From the NCBI RefSeq assembly GCF_030316895.1, contig NZ_JASZYV010000001.1, positions 62,001 to 126,000 of the forward strand: a stretch of 64,000 nucleotides of DNA. The letters are read 5' to 3'. Shown in pieces: positions 35,987 to 46,079 of this stretch (position 1 is the first letter of the stretch; each line of letters starts with the position of its first letter). Below the pieces are notes generated by a model, which worked only from the letters and a program-made list of their open reading frames with translations, had not been told where the DNA came from and searched no databases. The translations under genes and the position numbers were made by a program. This DNA comes from Variovorax dokdonensis. Its GTDB lineage: Bacteria > Pseudomonadota > Gammaproteobacteria > Burkholderiales > Burkholderiaceae_C.

Positions 35987-37570
35987 ATGCGCGTCAACCA
36001 TCCCGTCACTCATATCGAATACACGCTGGCGCCAGACACGGCGCTGGTCTCCCGCACCGACCTCAAGGGTCGGATCACCTATGTCAATCCCGCATTCGTC
36101 GAGGCCAGCGGCTTCGAGCGCGAAGAGCTCGTGGGCAAGGCCCACAACATCGTGCGCCATCCCGACATGCCGCCACAGGCCTTCGAGGACATGTGGCAAA
36201 CGCTGGGCCAGGGCCTGCCCTGGACCGGCCTGGTGAAGAACCGGCGCAAGAACGGCGATTTCTATTGGGTGCAGGCCAACGTCACGCCCATCCGTCGCGC
36301 CGGCGCCAGCATCGGCTACATGTCGGTGCGCACGCGGCCCGAACGCGCCGAGACGGCCTACGCCGAAGACCTGTATCGCCGGATGCGCGAGGGCCAGGCG
36401 CCCGGCATCCGTCTTCGCCAGGGCCTCGTGGTCCGGCCGGCCTGGATCGACCCGCTGGCCGCGCTGCGACGGATTCCGGTGCGCCGACGCGTCATGGCGG
36501 CCACATCTGGCGCGGCGCTGCTGACGCTGGGCATGGCGGCGCTGTCCTGGTGGCCCGGTGCCGCTTCGTCCGGCGCCCCGGCCCTGCCGTTCTGGCTGAT
36601 CGCCGGCACGCTGTCGAGCGCCGTGGGTTGGCTGGGCATGGGCCTGTTCCTGGACCGCACCGTCTTCCGTCCGCTCGACGGCGCACTGGGCGTGGCGCGC
36701 GACATCGCCAGCGGCCGGCTCGCCCGTTTCGAAGTGCGTGCCAGCGACGAGACGCGCGACCTGCTGCGCGCCCTCAACCAGATGAGCGCCAATCTCTGCG
36801 GCGTGGTGGCCGACGTGGGCGCGAACGTCAGCGGCGTGAACAGTGCCTCCGGCCAGATCGCCAGCGGCAACCGCGACCTCGCGGCACGGACCGAATCGCA
36901 GGCCAGCTCGCTGCAGCAGACGGCCGCGTCGATGGAAGAGCTCACCAGCACCGTCAAGCAGAACGCCGAGAGCGCGCGCCAGGCCGACGGCCTGGCCGGC
37001 ACCGCGTCCGACGTGGCGCTGCGCGGCGGCAGCGTGGTCGGCCAGGTGGTCGACACGATGGCGGCCATCGAGGCGTCGTCGCGCCGCATCGCCGACATCA
37101 TCGGCGTGATCGACGGCATCGCCTTCCAGACCAACATCCTGGCGCTCAACGCGGCGGTGGAAGCCGCAAGGGCGGGCGAGCAGGGCAAAGGGTTCGCCGT
37201 GGTCGCGGCCGAAGTGCGCGCACTGGCGCAGCGATCGGCCGCCGCCGCCAAGGAGATCAAGGGGCTGATCGACGACTCGGTCGGCAAGGTCGGCGCCGGC
37301 ACCGCGCTGGTGGGGCAGGCGGGACGCACCATGGACGAGATCGTGGGCAGCGTGCGCCGTGTGGCCGACATCATGGGCGAGATCACCACCGCCAGCCTGG
37401 AACAGAGCACGGGCATCGAGCAGATCAACCAGGCGGTCTCGCAGATGGACCAGATCACGCAACAGAACGCCGCGCTGGTGGAACAGGCCACGGCCTCCGC
37501 CATGGCGCTGCAGGAGCAGGCGGCCAGCCTGGCCGACGCGGTCAGCGTCTTCCGGCCGTCGCCTGCCTGA
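35987..37570 (+). CDS. aer: Aer-like aerotaxis receptor (PAS-MCP)
   Basis: 527 residues with no periplasmic domain. The N-terminal PAS domain (~10-120) matches E. coli Aer even in numbering: R57, H58 and D60 in N-I-V-R-H-P-D-M-P are FAD-contact positions, and W79 lies in [15 protein letters not shown]. Two short hydrophobic segments (~165-183 and ~197-218) form a membrane hairpin, then HAMP and the signalling rod with E-Q-G-K-G-F-A-V-V. It should sense redox state through FAD. Its signalling DNA is clearly more diverged than in receptors 2, 3, 5 and 6. Confidence 0.93.
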   Translation: MRVNHPVTHIEYTLAPDTALVSRTDLKGRITYVNPAFVEASGFEREELVGKAHNIVRHPDMPPQAFEDMWQTLGQGLPWTGLVKNRRKNGDFYWVQANVTPIRRAGASIGYMSVRTRPERAETAYAEDLYRRMREGQAPGIRLRQGLVVRPAWIDPLAALRRIPVRRRVMAATSGAALLTLGMAALSWWPGAASSGAPALPFWLIAGTLSSAVGWLGMGLFLDRTVFRPLDGALGVARDIASGRLARFEVRASDETRDLLRALNQMSANLCGVVADVGANVSGVNSASGQIASGNRDLAARTESQASSLQQTAASMEELTSTVKQNAESARQADGLAGTASDVALRGGSVVGQVVDTMAAIEASSRRIADIIGVIDGIAFQTNILALNAAVEAARAGEQGKGFAVVAAEVRALAQRSAAAAKEIKGLIDDSVGKVGAGTALVGQAGRTMDEIVGSVRRVADIMGEITTASLEQSTGIEQINQAVSQMDQITQQNAALVEQATASAMALQEQAASLADAVSVFRPSPA

Positions 37571-37602
37571 CAGAACAAAGACACACAACCAAGGACCAGC
37601 AC

Positions 37603-38124
37603 ATGCAAGACCTCATGACCCAGGATGCGGCGCATGCCGCAGGCATGCCGCCCGGCATGACCGCCGGCGCCGACGGCCGCCAGGAATTCCTTTCCTTCAC
37701 GCTCGGCGAGGAGGAATACGGCATCGACATCCAGAAGGTGCAGGAGCTGCGCGGCTACGAGGCCGTCACCCGCATCGCCAACGCGCCGGACTTCATCAAG
37801 GGCGTGGTGAACCTGCGCGGGATCATCGTGCCGATCATCGACATGCGGTTGAAGTTCTCGCTGGGCACGCCGAGCTACGACCAGTTCACCGTGGTGATCG
37901 TGCTCAACATCGGCGGCCGCGTGGTGGGCATGGTGGTCGACAGCGTCTCGGACGTGATCACGCTGGCGCCCGAGCAGATCCGCCCGGCACCAGAGATGGG
38001 CGCCGCCCTCGACACCGACTACCTCGTCGGCCTGGGCACGGTGAACGACCGCATGCTCATCCTGGTGGACATCGAGAAGCTGATGTCCAGCGACGAGATG
38101 GGCCTGGTCGAGGCCACGGCCTGA
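37603..38124 (+). CDS. cheW: Chemotaxis coupling protein CheW (copy 2)
   Basis: 173 residues, the same CheW fold as the copy at 29963: [30 protein letters not shown] and [11 protein letters not shown]. The two proteins differ mainly at the N-terminus and by conservative changes. It lies between the Aer-like receptor and receptor 5 with short gaps (32 and 38 bases). Start at 37603 behind AAGGA. Confidence 0.94.
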   Translation: MQDLMTQDAAHAAGMPPGMTAGADGRQEFLSFTLGEEEYGIDIQKVQELRGYEAVTRIANAPDFIKGVVNLRGIIVPIIDMRLKFSLGTPSYDQFTVVIVLNIGGRVVGMVVDSVSDVITLAPEQIRPAPEMGAALDTDYLVGLGTVNDRMLILVDIEKLMSSDEMGLVEATA

Positions 38125-38162
38125 CGCGCGGCCAACCCTTCCTCACCCTTGCTGGAACTCTC

Positions 38163-39728
38163 ATGAAACTCCTGTCCAACGTCCGCATCGGCACGCGCCT
38201 GGCGATCGGCTTCGGCCTCGTGCTCGCACTGTCGCTCGTGTCTGCCGGCTACGCCATCGTCGTGGCCAAGCGCAATGCCGAAGCCACACGGCACATGATG
38301 CAAAGCCCGCTCGCCAAGGAGCGGCTCATCTCAGACTGGTACGTGCTGACCTACTCGGCCATCGCCCGCACCCAGATGATCGCCAAGACCACCGACACCA
38401 CGCTGCCCGTGACCTTCGCCGACATCATTGCCGACAGCGTCAAGCGCGGCAGCGAGACCATGGCCAAGGTGGAGGCGCTGCTGGTGGTCGACGAGGAAAA
38501 GGAGATGTTCAAGCAGATCGGCGAACTTCGGGCCAAGTACCAGGCGGCCAAGACGGCGGTCAGCAAGGCCAAGGAGTCCGGAGAGGGCCAGGCCGAGAAG
38601 ACCTTCAACGAGGTCTTCCTGCCGGCGGCCAAGGCCTACGAGAGCCGCGTTCTGGACCTGTTGCAGATGGAGCGCAAGGCCATCGACGACATGAGCCGGG
38701 CGATCGACGCGGCCAACGAGCACGCGACTTTCCTGCGCATGTTGCTGACCGCACTGACCGTCGCGCTGGGTGCCGTGCTGGCTTTCCTGATCTCGCGCAG
38801 CATCGTTCGACCGCTCGCGGGGGCCGTCTCGGTGGCCCAGAAGGTGGCTGCCGGTGACCTGAGCTCGCGCATCGAAGCGCACTCGCGGGACGAGACGGGC
38901 CAGTTGATGAGCGCGCTGCGCGAGATGAACGACAGCCTGGCCAAGGTGGTGGGCGAAGTTCGCTCGGGCACCGACACCATCGCCACCGCATCGAGCCAGA
39001 TCGCCTCGGGCAACCAGGACCTGTCCTCGCGCACCGAGGAGCAAGCCAGCTCGCTGCAGCAGACGGCCGCTTCGATGGAAGAGCTCACCAGCACCGTCAA
39101 GCAGAACGCGGACAACGCCCGCCAGGCCAATCAGCTGGCCGTGTCGGCATCGGAAGTGGCCGTTCGCGGCGGCGGCGTGGTCGGCCAGGTGGTGGACACC
39201 ATGGGCTCGATCAACGCCAGCAGCCGAAAGATCGTGGACATCATCGGCGTGATCGACGGCATCGCCTTCCAGACCAACATCCTGGCGCTCAATGCGGCCG
39301 TGGAAGCGGCACGGGCCGGCGAACAAGGCCGAGGCTTTGCGGTCGTCGCCAGCGAAGTGCGCAACCTCGCGCAACGCTCGGCCTCGGCAGCCAAGGAGAT
39401 CAAGCAACTCATCGACGACTCGGTGGGCAAGGTCGAAGAAGGCAGCCGGCAGGTGGCCGAAGCGGGACGCACGATGGAAGAGATCGTCGAGAGCGTCAAG
39501 CGGGTGACGGACATCATGGGTGAGATCACCGCGGCGAGCCAGGAGCAGACCTCTGGGATCGAGCAGATCAACCAGGCGATCACGCAGATGGACCAGGTGA
39601 CGCAGCAGAACGCGGCGCTGGTGGAAGAAGCGGCAGCGGCAGCGGCCTCGCTGCAGGAGCAGGCCGGATCGCTGGTGCAGTCGGTGGGCGTGTTCAAGGT
39701 ACGCGGCGACGACGTGGCTTTTGCCTGA
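38163..39728 (+). CDS. Methyl-accepting chemotaxis protein 5 (four-helix sensor)
   Basis: 521 residues. TM1 near 11-33, periplasmic helical bundle (~34-190; [19 protein letters not shown]), TM2 near 192-212, HAMP, signalling rod. The tail is short and ends in D-D-V-A-F-A, without a CheR/CheB tether. Bases 38823-39696 are nearly identical to those of receptors 2 and 6. Follows cheW copy 2 directly, repeating the cheW-receptor arrangement of 29963-32124. Confidence 0.92.
   Translation: MKLLSNVRIGTRLAIGFGLVLALSLVSAGYAIVVAKRNAEATRHMMQSPLAKERLISDWYVLTYSAIARTQMIAKTTDTTLPVTFADIIADSVKRGSETMAKVEALLVVDEEKEMFKQIGELRAKYQAAKTAVSKAKESGEGQAEKTFNEVFLPAAKAYESRVLDLLQMERKAIDDMSRAIDAANEHATFLRMLLTALTVALGAVLAFLISRSIVRPLAGAVSVAQKVAAGDLSSRIEAHSRDETGQLMSALREMNDSLAKVVGEVRSGTDTIATASSQIASGNQDLSSRTEEQASSLQQTAASMEELTSTVKQNADNARQANQLAVSASEVAVRGGGVVGQVVDTMGSINASSRKIVDIIGVIDGIAFQTNILALNAAVEAARAGEQGRGFAVVASEVRNLAQRSASAAKEIKQLIDDSVGKVEEGSRQVAEAGRTMEEIVESVKRVTDIMGEITAASQEQTSGIEQINQAITQMDQVTQQNAALVEEAAAAAASLQEQAGSLVQSVGVFKVRGDDVAFA
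38823..39696 (+). repeat. Near-identical receptor signalling module, copy in receptor 5
   Basis: About 870 bases matching 32861-33737 and 40462-41338 almost base for base, covering HAMP end and full signalling rod. The match stops at the codons after G-V-F, where the receptor tails diverge. Confidence 0.9.
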
Positions 39729-39801
39729 CCCATCCGCCAACCTTCAGTCCAACTTATTGAATGCACAGCCCCATCAACGGTTCACTCGTCCGAGATTCCA
39801 G

Positions 39802-41568
39802 ATGAAATCCTTTTCCAACTTCCGTATCGGCACCCGCCTGTCCGTGGCTTTCGGCCTGGTGCTCCTGCTGTTGATGCTGATTGCCGGCGTCTCGTTGCAT
39901 GCGATGCGCCAGACGCAGGCCAGCCTCGAGACCGTCGTCAGCAAGACCAACGCCAAGCTGGCCAACGCCAACATCATGTCGGCGGCCATTCGCGACATTG
40001 CGCTGCTGGACAGCAACCTGATCCTGCTGACCGAACCGACCGACATGCAAGGGCAAGTCCGGCTGGTCGAGAACCACAGCGTGCGCTTTCGCGAGGCCCG
40101 CGAACGCCTGAACGGGCTGGTGGTCAGCGGCGAAGGCAAGAATCTGCTTGCCGCCGTCGACAAAGCGTTGGCGGTGGGCACGCCGATGAACCAGGAGCTG
40201 ATCAAGCTCGCGCTGGCCAATCGCAACGACGAGGCACGCGACTATTCGCTCGACCGCTTCCAGCCGGCGGTGCGGACCACCATCAACGCGGTGCAGGAAT
40301 TCATCGATCATGAAAGCCGACTCGCCGAGAAGGTGCGCGTCGAATCCGATCAGACCTATCAGCGCTCGCGCCTGTTGGTGAATGTGCTGGCGGGCGTGTC
40401 GGTGCTGCTCGCGGCGCTGGTGGCCTTCCTCATCACGCGTTCGGTGACGCGGCCGATCCGCAACGCCGTCTCCGTGGCCCAGAAGGTGGCTGCCGGTGAC
40501 CTGAGCTCGCGCATCGAAGCGCACTCGCGGGACGAGACGGGCCAGTTGATGAGCGCGCTGCGCGAGATGAACGACAGCCTGGCCAAGGTGGTGGGCGAAG
40601 TTCGCTCGGGCACCGACACCATCGCCACCGCATCGAGCCAGATCGCCTCGGGCAACCAGGACCTGTCGTCACGCACCGAGGAGCAAGCCAGCTCGCTGCA
40701 GCAGACGGCCGCCTCCATGGAAGAGCTCACCAGCACCGTCAAGCAGAACGCGGACAACGCACGCCAAGCCAATCAGCTGGCCGTGTCTGCCTCGGAAGTG
40801 GCCGTTCGTGGCGGCGGCGTGGTCGGCCAGGTGGTGGACACCATGGGCTCGATCAACGCCAGCAGCCGAAAGATCGTGGACATCATCGGCGTGATCGACG
40901 GCATCGCCTTCCAGACCAACATCCTGGCGCTCAATGCGGCCGTGGAAGCGGCACGGGCCGGCGAACAAGGCCGAGGCTTTGCGGTCGTCGCCAGCGAAGT
41001 GCGCAACCTCGCGCAACGCTCGGCCTCGGCAGCCAAGGAGATCAAGCAGCTCATCGACGACTCGGTGGGCAAGGTCGAAGAAGGCAGCCGGCAGGTGGCC
41101 GAAGCGGGACGCACGATGGAAGAGATCGTCGAGAGCGTCAAGCGGGTGACGGACATCATGGGCGAGATCACGGCGGCGAGCCAGGAGCAGACCTCGGGCA
41201 TCGAGCAGATCAACCAGGCGATCACGCAGATGGACCAGGTGACGCAGCAGAACGCGGCGCTGGTGGAAGAAGCGGCAGCGGCAGCAGCTTCGCTGCAGGA
41301 GCAGGCCGGTTCGCTGGTGCAGTCGGTGGGCGTGTTCAAGATCGGCAGCGACGACGCCGCGGCGCAGGCCATCGCCCATGCGCGCAGCGCGAGCAAGGCA
41401 GCGGCGCCGGGCGGCGGGAAGGCGAAGGCGGCGGCCAAGTCCGGTGCCTCGACGCCCGGCCGCGATGCGCAGGCCGCACCCGCCGCGAAGCGCACCGCCA
41501 CCGCACCCAGGCCGCGCGCGGTCGCAGCGGCCCCGGCCGAGGCCTTGGGCGACTGGACGGAGTTCTGA
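39802..41568 (+). CDS. Methyl-accepting chemotaxis protein 6 (four-helix sensor)
   Basis: 588 residues. TM1 near 13-33, periplasmic four-helix bundle (~34-190; sensor part unlike receptors 1, 2 and 5 except in general form), TM2 near 193-213, HAMP, signalling rod. The 75-residue tail is Ala/Lys/Pro-rich and ends in G-D-W-T-E-F, a CheR/CheB tether as in receptor 2. Start at ATG 39802; an in-frame ATG at 39721 would overlap receptor 5 and adds 27 residues that do not look like a receptor start. Confidence 0.92.
   Translation: MKSFSNFRIGTRLSVAFGLVLLLLMLIAGVSLHAMRQTQASLETVVSKTNAKLANANIMSAAIRDIALLDSNLILLTEPTDMQGQVRLVENHSVRFREARERLNGLVVSGEGKNLLAAVDKALAVGTPMNQELIKLALANRNDEARDYSLDRFQPAVRTTINAVQEFIDHESRLAEKVRVESDQTYQRSRLLVNVLAGVSVLLAALVAFLITRSVTRPIRNAVSVAQKVAAGDLSSRIEAHSRDETGQLMSALREMNDSLAKVVGEVRSGTDTIATASSQIASGNQDLSSRTEEQASSLQQTAASMEELTSTVKQNADNARQANQLAVSASEVAVRGGGVVGQVVDTMGSINASSRKIVDIIGVIDGIAFQTNILALNAAVEAARAGEQGRGFAVVASEVRNLAQRSASAAKEIKQLIDDSVGKVEEGSRQVAEAGRTMEEIVESVKRVTDIMGEITAASQEQTSGIEQINQAITQMDQVTQQNAALVEEAAAAAASLQEQAGSLVQSVGVFKIGSDDAAAQAIAHARSASKAAAPGGGKAKAAAKSGASTPGRDAQAAPAAKRTATAPRPRAVAAAPAEALGDWTEF
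40462..41338 (+). repeat. Near-identical receptor signalling module, copy in receptor 6
   Basis: About 877 bases matching 32861-33737 and 38823-39696. Its 5' boundary (AACGCCGTCTCCGTGGCCCA) is identical to that of receptor 2 and extends a little further upstream than in receptor 5. Confidence 0.9.
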
Positions 41569-41634
41569 GTGTCTCCCCAACGACCGGCGCGAGACCGGTG
41601 ACGCATTGAACTGAGAAAAACAACATCGGCGCGC

Positions 41635-41661
41635 TCAACTTTCCGGTTGCCGCGCCGATAA
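41635..41661 (+). promoter_or_regulatory. Sigma-28 promoter of flgK-flgL
   Basis: TCAACTTT (41635-41642), 11-base spacer, GCCGATAA (41654-41661). The -10 is perfect and the -35 differs from TAAAGTTT at two positions. It lies 40 bases upstream of the flgK ATG, in the 133-base gap after receptor 6. Confidence 0.8.
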
Positions 41662-41701
41662 CTCATTCAACACACATTAAGAAACCACAGGTCCACACCC
41701 G

Positions 41702-43663
41702 ATGTCTGGAAACTTGTTCTTCACCGGTCTCAGCGGCCTCTCGGTAGCGCGCACGGCGCTCGTGACGACGGCCCACAACACGGCCAACGTTTACACCGCA
41801 GGCTATACCCGCCAGGTGGCCGAGGTCGCCACCAACGGTGCCATCGCTACCGGCGCGGGCTACATCGGCACTGGCGCCGGCGTGACCACCATCTCGCGCA
41901 GCTACGACCGCTACCTCACGGCCCAGCTCGCCACGGCGCAATCGAACTCGGCTGCGCTGACGGCCAACGGCGCGCAGGTCGATCGCATCGATTCGCTGCT
42001 GGCCGACCGCACTTCGGGCATCAGCGTGTTGATGCAGAACTTCTTCACCGCCGTGCAGGGCGTGGCCAACACGCCGGCCGACTCGGCCGCGCGGCAGCAG
42101 CTCATCAGCTCGGCCCAGTCGCTGGCCACCAAGTTCCGCGCCACCGACCAGTACCTGTCGGACCTCAACGACTCGGTGAACGACCAGATCAGCGGCAGCG
42201 TCGAGCAGATCAACACCTACTCGAGCCAGATCGCCGGCCTCAACCAGAAGATCAGCATGTTGACGGCGATGGCCGGCGGCCAGCCGCCCAACGACCTGAT
42301 GGACCAGCGCGACCAGCTCGTGAGCGAGCTGTCGCAGATCGTCGACGTCAAGGTGCTCCAGCAGGACAACGGCAAGTACAACGTCTTCATCGGCACCGGC
42401 CAGTCGCTGGTGGTGGGCGACCAAGCCGCCAAGATGCAGGCCGTGCCGTCGGCCGCCGACCCGACCCGAATGTCGGTGGCGTTGACGGGCGTTGCCGGCA
42501 ACGTTTCCGAACTGAAGGATTCGGCCATCACCGGCGGCTCGCTGGGCGGGCTGATGAACTTCCGGCGCGACACGCTGATCCCCACGCAGAACGCCATCGG
42601 CCGCCTGTCGCTGGCCGTGGCCGACGCCTTCAACAACCAGCACAACCTGGGCGTGGACCTCAATGGCGCACTGGGCGGCGACTTCTTCGGCAACGCGGCG
42701 CCCGCCATCTTTTCCAACGCGAAGAACTCGGGCGACCTGGTGCTTTCGGGCAGCATCGACGACGCCAGCCAGCTCACCACCAGCGACTACGCGGTGCAGG
42801 TGAAGGACGTGGCCGGCGTGCTGAGCTACTCGGTCACCCGCCTGTCGGACAACACGAGCCTGGGCACCTACAGCGGCATGCCGATCAGCTTCGACGGCGT
42901 GACGATCGATGCGGCGAGCGGCACCGCGCAGGATGGCGACACCTTCCTGGTGCAACCCACGCGCAACGGCGCCCGCGACATGGAGGTGCTGGTCACCGAC
43001 CCCGCCAAGGTGGCGGCGGCATCGCCCATCATCACCGGCAACACCGCGGGCAACCAGGGCTCCGGCGCCATCGGCGCGGCCAGCGTCGACGCCGCCTACC
43101 TGGGCACGCCGCTGGCGGCCAACGTGACGCTGAGCTTCGATGCGGCCACCGGCACGCTGTCGGGCTTTCCGGCCACCTCCGACGTGACGGTGACGCTGGC
43201 CGATGGCAGCACGAGCACCTACGCCGCCGGTACGCCGGTGCCGTTCACGGCCGGCGCCAAGGTCAGCTTCGACGGCATCAGCTTCGGCATGAGCGGCGCA
43301 CCGGCGCAAGGCGACACCTTCACGGTCGGCCGCAACGTGGCCGGTGTTTCCGACGGCAGCAATGCGCTGCTGCTCGGCGCCCTGCAGCGGCAGTCGCTGG
43401 TCGGTGGCGGCGCCACCACCTTCAACGGTGCCTATACCCAGTTGGTCAGCGAAGTGGGCAACCGCGCAATGGAAATCCAGGTGGCCAGCGTCGCGCAGGA
43501 CAGCGTCACGGGCCAGATCAAGGCCAGCCAGCAATCGATCTCGGGCGTGAACCAGGACGAGGAAACGGCGAACCTGCTGATGTTCCAGCAGATGTACCAG
43601 GCCAACGCGAAGGTGATCCAGACGGCATCGACGATCTTCGACACGATCCTCGGGTTGCGGTAG
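41702..43663 (+). CDS. flgK: Hook-filament junction protein 1 FlgK
   Basis: 653 residues. The axial ends are L-F-F-T-G-L-S-G-L-S-V-A-R-T-A-L with T-A-H-N-T-A-N-V-Y-T-A-G-Y-T-R-Q, and E-E-T-A-N-L-L-M-F-Q-Q-M-Y-Q-A-N-A at the C-terminus. D-L-M-D-Q-R-D-Q-L-V-S-E-L-S is the conserved FlgK helix. The surface region contains two related beta motifs ending in G-D-T-F-x-V, the second with I-S-F-G-M-S-G-A-P-A-Q-G-D-T-F, a motif also found once in FlgL. FlgK joins hook and filament; FlgN is its chaperone. Confidence 0.96.
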   Translation: MSGNLFFTGLSGLSVARTALVTTAHNTANVYTAGYTRQVAEVATNGAIATGAGYIGTGAGVTTISRSYDRYLTAQLATAQSNSAALTANGAQVDRIDSLLADRTSGISVLMQNFFTAVQGVANTPADSAARQQLISSAQSLATKFRATDQYLSDLNDSVNDQISGSVEQINTYSSQIAGLNQKISMLTAMAGGQPPNDLMDQRDQLVSELSQIVDVKVLQQDNGKYNVFIGTGQSLVVGDQAAKMQAVPSAADPTRMSVALTGVAGNVSELKDSAITGGSLGGLMNFRRDTLIPTQNAIGRLSLAVADAFNNQHNLGVDLNGALGGDFFGNAAPAIFSNAKNSGDLVLSGSIDDASQLTTSDYAVQVKDVAGVLSYSVTRLSDNTSLGTYSGMPISFDGVTIDAASGTAQDGDTFLVQPTRNGARDMEVLVTDPAKVAAASPIITGNTAGNQGSGAIGAASVDAAYLGTPLAANVTLSFDAATGTLSGFPATSDVTVTLADGSTSTYAAGTPVPFTAGAKVSFDGISFGMSGAPAQGDTFTVGRNVAGVSDGSNALLLGALQRQSLVGGGATTFNGAYTQLVSEVGNRAMEIQVASVAQDSVTGQIKASQQSISGVNQDEETANLLMFQQMYQANAKVIQTASTIFDTILGLR

Positions 43664-43706
43664 CCCATCCCCCAACAAAGCATGAAGCGTCATTGGAGAG
43701 TTTGAG

Positions 43707-44918
43707 ATGCGGATCAGCACCAGTTCCTTTTACGAGCAGAACGTCAGCGCCATGGGCCTGCAGCAGCAGAAGCTGTTTCGCGTGCAGCAGCAACTGGCCG
43801 CGGGCACCAAGTTCCTGACGGCGGGCGACGATCCGGTGGCGGCGGCGCGCGCACTGGGCACCAGCGAGACGCTGGCCCTGTCGGCGCAATACGCCACCAG
43901 CCGCGACCGCGCCAAGCTGGCCCTGTCGCGGGAGGAAACCGCGTTGGACAGCGCGACCTCCATCCTCCAGAACATCAAGACGCTGACGGTGCAGGCCGGC
44001 AACGGCGCCTTGTCGGATGCCGATCGCGCTTCGCTGGCCACCACCATCCAGAGCAACCTGGAGCAGCTGGTGGGCCTGGCCAACTCGGACGACGGCAACG
44101 GCCAGTTCCTCTTTGCCGGCTACAAGAGCGCCAACGCGCCCTTCGCCATGCAGGCCGACGGCAGCGTGCAGTACCTGGGCGACCAGGGCCAACGCATGAT
44201 GCAGATCGACGTGGCGCGCCAGATGTCCACCTCCGACGATGGACGCAGCGTGTTCATGTCGGTGCAAGGTGGTGCCGGCTACGTCACCAGCGGCCCGGCG
44301 GCCAACACCGGCAGCGGCGTGTTCGGCTCGGTGGGCGTGACCGACGCCACCGACCCCAACTACGGCAAGGACTTCCAGATCAGCTTCGCGGCCGGCAACT
44401 ACACGGTCACGACCAACGACACGCCGCCCGTGGTGGCGGCCACCGGCGCCTACACGGCCGGCTCGCCGATCAGCTTTGGCGGCCTGCAGATCAGCATCAC
44501 CGGCACGCCGGCGGATGGCGACACCTTCGCCGTCACCACCGCCAAGAACGCCGGCACCGACGTCTTCGCGGCGGTCAGCGAACTGGTGAGCGCGCTGCGC
44601 ACGCCGCTCACGGGCGGCGGCGCGGCGGCACAGGCCAAGCTGCAGAACGCGCTCAGCACCGCCAACGTCAAGGTCACCAATGCGCACGACAACGTGCTGA
44701 CGGTGCTGTCGTCGGTGGGTTCGCGCATGAACGAGCTCGACTCGCTCGACAGTGCCGGCGAGGCCCGCGACCTGATGGACCAGGGCTATCTGTCGGATGT
44801 GGTCGACCTGGACCCGGTCGCGGCGATCGCGGAGTTCTACCAGCGGCAGACGTCGCTGCAGGCCACGCAGATGACCTTCGCCAAGCTCAACTCGATCGCG
44901 CTGTTCAACTACCTTTGA
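43707..44918 (+). CDS. flgL: Hook-filament junction protein 3 FlgL
   Basis: 403 residues. N-terminus M-R-I-S-T-S-S-F-Y-E-Q-N-V-S-A-M and the flagellin-like A-A-G-T-K-F-L-T-A-G-D-D-P-V-A-A-A-R-A-L identify FlgL; the C-terminal helix has Q-T-S-L-Q-A-T-Q-M-T-F-A-K-L. The middle holds a beta unit I-S-F-G-G-L-Q-I-S-I-T-G-T-P-A-D-G-D-T-F like those in FlgK. Follows flgK by 43 bases with a GGAGAG ribosome site. Confidence 0.95.
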   Translation: MRISTSSFYEQNVSAMGLQQQKLFRVQQQLAAGTKFLTAGDDPVAAARALGTSETLALSAQYATSRDRAKLALSREETALDSATSILQNIKTLTVQAGNGALSDADRASLATTIQSNLEQLVGLANSDDGNGQFLFAGYKSANAPFAMQADGSVQYLGDQGQRMMQIDVARQMSTSDDGRSVFMSVQGGAGYVTSGPAANTGSGVFGSVGVTDATDPNYGKDFQISFAAGNYTVTTNDTPPVVAATGAYTAGSPISFGGLQISITGTPADGDTFAVTTAKNAGTDVFAAVSELVSALRTPLTGGGAAAQAKLQNALSTANVKVTNAHDNVLTVLSSVGSRMNELDSLDSAGEARDLMDQGYLSDVVDLDPVAAIAEFYQRQTSLQATQMTFAKLNSIALFNYL

Positions 44919-44963
44919 TCCATGCGGCACGGACGCTGCGCGCCCCGGCCGCATCGGACGCCA

Positions 44964-45755
44964 TCAGTTGGGGCGTTCGAATTGCGTCTTGGGAAAGTCG
45001 TCTTCGCGGGCGCGTCGCTCGTCGATGCCGGACAGCTCCGTCTTCGGGAAGGCCGCGGCTTCGTCGGAGCCCGGTGCGTGCTCGTCGAAGCTCACTTCCA
45101 GGCCCGCCACTTCGGTGCGCGCGAAAAGGTCCGCCACAGCAGCCGGCGGTCGCGTGCCTGTTGCACTGGACGGCTGATGGCCTGCGGCCTCCGGGACGGC
45201 TGGCGATGCGGATGGCGTCGTGGCCGGGCGGGATGCCAGCATGGCCTGACGCAGCAGCGCCATGTCGGCCTTCACTTCTTCGAGGCTGAGGATGCGGGCG
45301 GGCGATTGTTCTTCGGCGTGCTCGGCCGGCAAGGCTTGCGCGTCAGGCGCTGCCGCCGGCTCGGCCTGTGCGACGAGTTGGGCTTGGACCTCGGCGGGTC
45401 GCGATGCGACCACCTTGGCCGGACGCGCCTGTTCCTCGTCGTCATCCAGCGCGTGGTGGTCTTCCTCGCGCTCCTGCACCACTTCGCCATTGGCGGCCAG
45501 GGTCGAGAAGTTGAAGGGGGAAGGACCGCGTGCCGCGGCCGCCGCGGCCTTGGCGGCCGCCTTTTCCGCTGCCTTGGCGGCGCGTGCCGGCGCGTCGACC
45601 ACCCGGTGCGCGAACCAGACCAGCATCAGCCCGACCACCGCGGCGCCGGCGGCCCACGTGCCTTCGAGCACCAGACCCATGCCGAAGCACACCATCGCGG
45701 CCACAAGGGCGGCGTACCCAGCAACGAGAAGCGGCGTGATGCGTCTGACGGCCAT
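44964..45755 (-). CDS. Unknown membrane protein with low-complexity tail
   Basis: 263 residues from ATG 45755. Two membrane helices lie near the N-terminus (~7-29 and ~33-50), followed by an Ala/Lys stretch (~53-72), a long acidic and Pro/Ala-rich cytoplasmic tail, and a C-terminus with three short related motifs: F-A-R-T-E-V, F-P-K-T-E-L and F-P-K-T-Q-F. No family recognised. It converges on flgL (45-base gap) and is not part of a flagellar operon by direction. An upstream in-frame ATG at 45872 would add 39 residues with another hydrophobic stretch and cannot be excluded. Function unknown. Confidence 0.65.
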   Translation of the reverse strand: MAVRRITPLLVAGYAALVAAMVCFGMGLVLEGTWAAGAAVVGLMLVWFAHRVVDAPARAAKAAEKAAAKAAAAAARGPSPFNFSTLAANGEVVQEREEDHHALDDDEEQARPAKVVASRPAEVQAQLVAQAEPAAAPDAQALPAEHAEEQSPARILSLEEVKADMALLRQAMLASRPATTPSASPAVPEAAGHQPSSATGTRPPAAVADLFARTEVAGLEVSFDEHAPGSDEAAAFPKTELSGIDERRAREDDFPKTQFERPN

Positions 45756-46079
45756 GGTCCTGTGGTGGTTTCGAATGATTAACACATTGTTACTAGACTC
45801 GGCCGGGCTGGGTGCGAAATCGGCCAGGGCGGCCATCGAGAAAACAAAAAACGTCACGAAAGCGACCACCATGGTCGACGAATCCCAGGCCGGCCGACGC
45901 GGTGTCCACCCTGAAGCCGGCGAGGACTGTCACGCGCGGGCGACAAGTGTCGAGTCTAGTGCCCGTGCGGTCGATGTCCAGTGCGCCGGCCGCAAGCACG
46001 CGAAAGCCCGAATGGTCGGCAGCGGGCAATCGCACCACAATGCCCGCATGCCCCTGCGCAAGCCAGTCATCGGAACGCC
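45756..46079. other. Divergent intergenic region without recognised features
   Basis: 324 bases between two unknown membrane protein genes. Bases ~45770-45800 are AT-richer (around ATTAACACATTGTTACTAG) and could hold promoter elements for the leftward gene, but no convincing -35/-10 pair or sigma-28 match was seen. The remainder shows ordinary GC-rich sequence without a repeat or hairpin that stands out. Confidence 0.4.

Noticed and set aside
33971..37588. 1205-codon open frame antisense to receptors 3 and 4
   Set aside because: It lies exactly opposite strongly supported receptor genes and has the His/Arg/Gly-rich composition expected when GC-rich genes are read on the complementary strand. 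Similar frames occur opposite all the receptor genes.
39745..39775. Possible sigma-28 promoter ahead of receptor 6 (TCCAACTT region)
   Set aside because: With the correct 11-base spacer, the -10 position does not resemble GCCGATAA.
32861..41338. Repeats in the receptor block considered as CRISPR-like or mobile-element repeats
   Set aside because: The repeats are ~760-877 bases of in-frame coding sequence with conserved receptor motifs and no terminal inverted repeats or transposase.
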